Assembly (NCBI GenBank): GCA_015655165.1
Contig: JAATFN010000212.1
Span: 1 to 9,645, forward strand
From: Betaproteobacteria bacterium
GTDB lineage: Bacteria > Pseudomonadota > Gammaproteobacteria > Burkholderiales > Burkholderiaceae_D
DNA length: 9,645 bases
Direction: 5' to 3'
Shown: piece after piece, positions 7,711-9,645 of the stretch
How the letters are laid out: every line of letters starts with the position of its first letter
Numbering within the stretch: the first letter of the stretch is position 1
Program-made: the position numbers and the translations under genes
The notes under the pieces: generated by a model
The model's input: only the letters and a program-made list of their open reading frames with translations
What the model was told of the DNA's origin: nothing
Database searches by the model: none

Positions 7711-7738
7711 CCGTTGTATTTGTTTAAGAAAGTATGCC

Positions 7739-8539
7739 ATGTCCGATATTCTGAATAAAATCCTTGAGGTTAAACGAGAAGAAATACGTCTTGCCAAACG
7801 CCATCAGGACATAGCCAGTTTGCGTCGCGAAGTCGAGTCAGATACGGCAGCACGTGCTGCGATCCGCGCGTTTGAAGATGCCTTGCGCAGCCATATCATG
7901 CAAGGCAAGTCAGGAATTATTGCCGAAATCAAAAAAGCATCCCCTTCCAAGGGCATCATTCGTCCTGACTTTCATCCTGCCAACATCGCCACGAGCTATG
8001 CACAACATGGTGCATCGTGCCTGTCAGTACTCACCGACGAGCAATTTTTCCAGGGTGCGCCAGATTATCTAAAACAAGCACGCGTAGCTTGCGCATTACC
8101 TGTACTGCGGAAAGACTTCATGGTCGATCTCTATCAGATCTATCAAGCACGTTCATGGGGGGCAGATGCGGTTTTATTGATTGTTGCTGCACTGGACCAT
8201 GGTCTGATGGCCGAATTGGAAGCCTGCGCCCATGAACTGGGGATGAGTGTGCTAGTTGAAGTCCATGACGGCAAAGAACTGGATGCTGCTTTAAAATTGA
8301 ATACAGCACTCGTGGGTGTCAACAACCGCAACTTGCGTACATTCGAGACAACACTGCACACAACACTGGACTTGTTGCCCCGTATTCCTGACGAAAAACT
8401 GGTCATTACCGAATCAGCTATCGCAACGGCCGATGATGTCAACAAAATGCGAGACAACAACGTCCATGCATTTCTGGTGGGCGAAGCCTTTATGCGCGCA
8501 CCAGAACCTGGTGCTGAACTTGCACGACTGTTTGCATGA
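7739..8539 (+). CDS. trpC: Indole-3-glycerol phosphate synthase
   Basis: 266 residues; a monofunctional synthase, not fused to TrpF. Closes the indole ring of CdRP with loss of CO2 and water, giving indole-3-glycerol phosphate. TIM-barrel active-site residues by homology: Glu63 and Lys65 in [12 protein letters not shown], Lys125 in [10 protein letters not shown], Glu174 in LVEVHD, Asn195 in VGVNNRNL, and Glu225-Ser226 in [18 protein letters not shown] (245-254) binds phosphate. ITESAIAT carries Ala227 where the family nearly always has Gly (TESGI), a conservative change beside the phosphate site. The frame is open further upstream into trpD, but the ATG at 7739 gives the normal N-terminus ([15 protein letters not shown]) and follows a modest AAGAAAG ribosome binding site. 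It is the last gene of the run and is followed by a strong terminator. Confidence 0.96.
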   Translation: MSDILNKILEVKREEIRLAKRHQDIASLRREVESDTAARAAIRAFEDALRSHIMQGKSGIIAEIKKASPSKGIIRPDFHPANIATSYAQHGASCLSVLTDEQFFQGAPDYLKQARVACALPVLRKDFMVDLYQIYQARSWGADAVLLIVAALDHGLMAELEACAHELGMSVLVEVHDGKELDAALKLNTALVGVNNRNLRTFETTLHTTLDLLPRIPDEKLVITESAIATADDVNKMRDNNVHAFLVGEAFMRAPEPGAELARLFA

Positions 8540-8560
8540 TATGCTTTCCCCGCATCAAAT

Positions 8561-8596
8561 AAAATGCCCGGCTGTTTAATCCGCCGGGCATTTTTT
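8561..8596. terminator. Bidirectional rho-independent terminator after trpC
   Basis: AAAATGCCCGGC (8561-8572) and GCCGGGCATTTT (8583-8594) form a perfect 12-bp stem with a 10-base loop. On the plus strand it ends in TTTTTT (8591-8596), 21 bases after the trpC stop. Read on the minus strand the hairpin is followed by TTTTATTTG, 11 bases beyond the stop of the convergent microcin-like gene, so it probably serves both transcripts. Confidence 0.92.
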
Positions 8597-8607
8597 ATAT
8601 CAAGAGA

Positions 8608-8952
8608 TTAAATACCAGGCCAGATTTTTCTGGCCTGATCCATCGGCATCGACGTCGTTCCTTGACTACTGACCGAAATTTCTTTCGTATACTTGGTATA
8701 GACAGGCACTACATGCACCATGCTCGGGATTTTTGCTGCCTCATGACCGATATCTTCAGCATGAATACCAATTGCCGTACCAATACCTGCACCAATACCA
8801 GAACCAATGACAGCACCCACCGGCCCACCCAGAAATGTGCCGATTAATCCCCCAATACCGGCACCCGTAGTACTGGCAATTGCAGTCGTAATCGGTATGG
8901 CATCATTCGCACCGCTTACCATCACCTGTTCTTTTAACGACAAACTTCTCAT
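8608..8952 (-). CDS. Putative class II microcin / double-glycine-leader bacteriocin precursor
   Basis: 114 residues. Residues 1-15, MRSLSLKEQVMVSGA, match the double-glycine-type leader of class IIa microcins position by position (microcin V starts MRTLTLNELDSVSGG): M-R-x-L-x-L-x-E-x-x-x-V-S-G-A. Such leaders direct cleavage and export by peptidase-containing ABC transporters, and GA is an accepted cleavage pair. The predicted 99-residue core opens with a Gly/Ala/Ile-rich stretch at about 29-62 with repeated GxxxG motifs (GIGGLIGTFLGGPVGAVIG), fit to insert in membranes, followed by a polar tail ending ARKIWPGI. It has no cysteine, so no disulfide or lanthionine bridge is possible. The start is firm: AAGGAG lies six bases before the ATG. 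No exporter, processing peptidase or immunity gene is visible nearby, so it would depend on genes elsewhere. Alternative: a non-toxic exported glycine-zipper protein. Function is inference from leader and composition. Confidence 0.7.
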   Translation of the reverse strand: MRSLSLKEQVMVSGANDAIPITTAIASTTGAGIGGLIGTFLGGPVGAVIGSGIGAGIGTAIGIHAEDIGHEAAKIPSMVHVVPVYTKYTKEISVSSQGTTSMPMDQARKIWPGI

Positions 8953-9022
8953 CTGATTCTCCTTACTTAAATCACTTCAATCAAAAAACATTTCTTCACA
9001 AAATGTCTTTGAATTGGAACAG

Positions 9023-9043
9023 GCGAACACATAGCCGGTTCGC
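9023..9043. repeat. Inverted repeat upstream of the microcin-like gene
   Basis: GCGAAC (9023-9028) and GTTCGC (9038-9043) form perfect 6-bp arms around a 9-base loop, 70 bases before the start codon at 8952. There is no U-tract after it in either direction, so it is not an intrinsic terminator. It could be an operator or a 5' UTR hairpin; no specific regulator is recognised. Confidence 0.4.
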
Positions 9044-9246
9044 AAAGAAAAAAGAATAAGGGATTTCTTAAACAAACATACCGGCATACATGATGTGCCC
9101 GATCTAATGATGTTGGCCGGTTACCATAAAAATTCCGGTGTTTCCGGCTAGCCGTGTCTTTCATGTTCCCTGCTGCAATCGCGCAAACGTCATGCAAATC
9201 AAAACATGTCGCCACCATTGATATGTTTATTATTCTTGTATGATTT

Positions 9247-9265
9247 TCAGATAAGAATTATCTGA
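9247..9265. repeat. Palindrome, possible operator
   Basis: TCAGATAA (9247-9254) and TTATCTGA (9258-9265) are perfect 8-bp arms separated by GAA. It is AT-rich and short-spaced, the form expected of a dimeric regulator site rather than an RNA terminator. A minus-strand GATAAT that could act as a -10 (9257-9262) lies inside it, so binding could control transcription toward the microcin-like gene. Confidence 0.45.
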
Positions 9266-9283
9266 CATTAATCTTCCATACGT

Positions 9284-9311
9284 AAAAAAGCAGCCACAAC
9301 GTGACTGCTTT
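9284..9311 (-). terminator. Rho-independent terminator of ubiB
   Basis: On the minus strand AAAGCAG and CTGCTTT pair over 7 bp, then after one mismatch GTG/CAC pairs around a three-base loop; the stem runs into TTTTTT (complement of 9284-9289). It starts 21 bases after the ubiB stop codon and thus isolates the microcin-like gene from ubiB transcription. Confidence 0.85.
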
Positions 9312-9332
9312 GCTCTCTATCAAGTATTGCTA

Positions 9333-9645
9333 TCACAAAAAGGCGATCACTATTTGCAACAACAGTACCCCACCGATTAAGCCACCACCGAAATAGACAA
9401 TGACCCCTAACAACATATTGGTACGCCGCTGTTCTGCCAATAGTTTTTTCAGGGCAGCATCACGATTGCTGTCTTCGCTTTCTGTATATTTGATCAGTGA
9501 CTGGTGAATCAAGCGAGGCAACTGTGGCAACAAACGACTATAACGTGGCCCTTCGATATGTAATTGCTGCACAAACCCGCGCCAGCCAATCTGCTCGTTC
9601 ATCCAGCGTTCCAGATGCGGTTTGGCCGTTTTCCACAAATCCAGA
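9333..9645 (-). CDS. ubiB: Ubiquinone biosynthesis regulatory protein kinase UbiB (C-terminal part)
   Basis: Only the last 103 or so residues are in the window; the gene continues past the right edge, and the full protein is normally a little over 500 residues. UbiB is an atypical kinase-like (ABC1/ADCK/Coq8-type) inner-membrane protein required for aerobic ubiquinone synthesis. The kinase-like core lies outside the window. What is seen is the family's conserved tail: DLWKTAKPHLERWMNEQIGW, PRYSRLLPQLPRLIH, a charged linker rich in K, E, D and R, and a final hydrophobic segment from LLGVIVYFGGGLIGG to the end, which should form the C-terminal membrane anchor. It runs on the minus strand, away from the right edge, and ends at its own terminator. 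Confidence 0.92.
   Translation of the reverse strand, partial: LDLWKTAKPHLERWMNEQIGWRGFVQQLHIEGPRYSRLLPQLPRLIHQSLIKYTESEDSNRDAALKKLLAEQRRTNMLLGVIVYFGGGLIGGVLLLQIVIAFL

Larger units (their letters stand above)
8953..9332. other. Gene-poor spacer between the microcin-like gene and ubiB
   Basis: About 380 bp with no convincing coding sequence. An 83-codon minus-strand frame (8967-9218) is open but has no ribosome binding site at its first ATG and no recognisable domain. The stretch holds the ubiB terminator, two inverted repeats (annotated separately), and a segment at 9081-9155 with several CCGG-containing words. I could not find a well-matched promoter for the microcin-like gene; the best -10 is GATAAT on the minus strand at 9257-9262, with a poor -35, and it lies within a palindrome. 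Confidence 0.5.

Noticed and set aside
7553..7738. N-terminal extension of TrpC into trpD
   Set aside because: The frame is open, but the extra residues do not resemble TrpC; the ATG at 7739 gives the usual N-terminus and length.
9081..9155. Cluster of CCGG-containing words, considered as a repeat or degenerate mobile-element end
   Set aside because: The words differ in flanking sequence, spacing is irregular and no terminal repeats or target duplications are visible.
8967..9218. Minus-strand 83-codon frame ending 14 bases before the microcin-like gene, considered as an immunity protein
   Set aside because: No ribosome binding site at its first ATG, mixed composition with no membrane segment typical of microcin immunity proteins, and it runs across an inverted repeat. 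A shorter version starting at an internal ATG after GCAGGGAAC is possible but unsupported.
1..9645. CRISPR array, insertion sequence, prophage or tRNA genes within the window
   Set aside because: No regularly spaced direct repeats, no transposase or integrase frames and no cloverleaf sequence were seen on either strand.

Overview
This window looks like a chromosomal segment of a betaproteobacterium of the order Burkholderiales, possibly Oxalobacteraceae-like. The grounds are the gene order apaG / rpe-gph-trpE-trpG-trpD-trpC with ubiB nearby, the close family resemblance of every protein to that group, and a base composition that looks roughly balanced (lower GC than many Burkholderia). The taxonomic call is inference from gene content; no marker gene was compared.

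Left end (1-343) has no credible gene. On the minus strand it carries two well-spaced sigma70-type promoters (TTGACG-N17-TATAGT and TTGACG-N17-TATGAT). The second has an A/T-rich UP-like tract and both have GC-rich discriminators, as in rRNA or tRNA operon promoters. The transcript they would make runs off the left edge. Next, also on the minus strand, come an enoyl-CoA hydratase (344-1120), the lytic transglycosylase MltA (1182-2396) and ApaG (2461-2835).

Centre: divergently from apaG runs a plus-strand series of rpe, gph, a Trp-rich leader peptide (trpL) with attenuator-like RNA structure, then trpE-trpG-trpD-trpC. It ends at a strong, apparently bidirectional terminator (8561-8596). The trp genes encode the chorismate-to-indole-3-glycerol-phosphate steps except TrpF; trpF, trpB and trpA are not here. 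Control appears two-level: leader-peptide attenuation on the mRNA and the LLES-X10-S feedback element in TrpE. Rpe and Gph are housekeeping sugar-phosphate and phosphoglycolate enzymes whose transcription may read into the trp genes.

Right end: a minus-strand gene (8608-8952) encodes a cysteine-free, glycine-zipper-rich 114-residue protein. Its first 15 residues closely match the double-glycine-type leader of class IIa microcins such as microcin V, so it is a candidate orphan bacteriocin precursor. It is followed upstream by a 380-bp gene-poor stretch with inverted repeats and the ubiB terminator, then the 3' end of ubiB, which is cut by the window edge.

The most notable points are the trp leader and attenuator, the microcin-like orphan precursor with no visible exporter or immunity gene, and the tandem stable-RNA-type promoters at the left edge.
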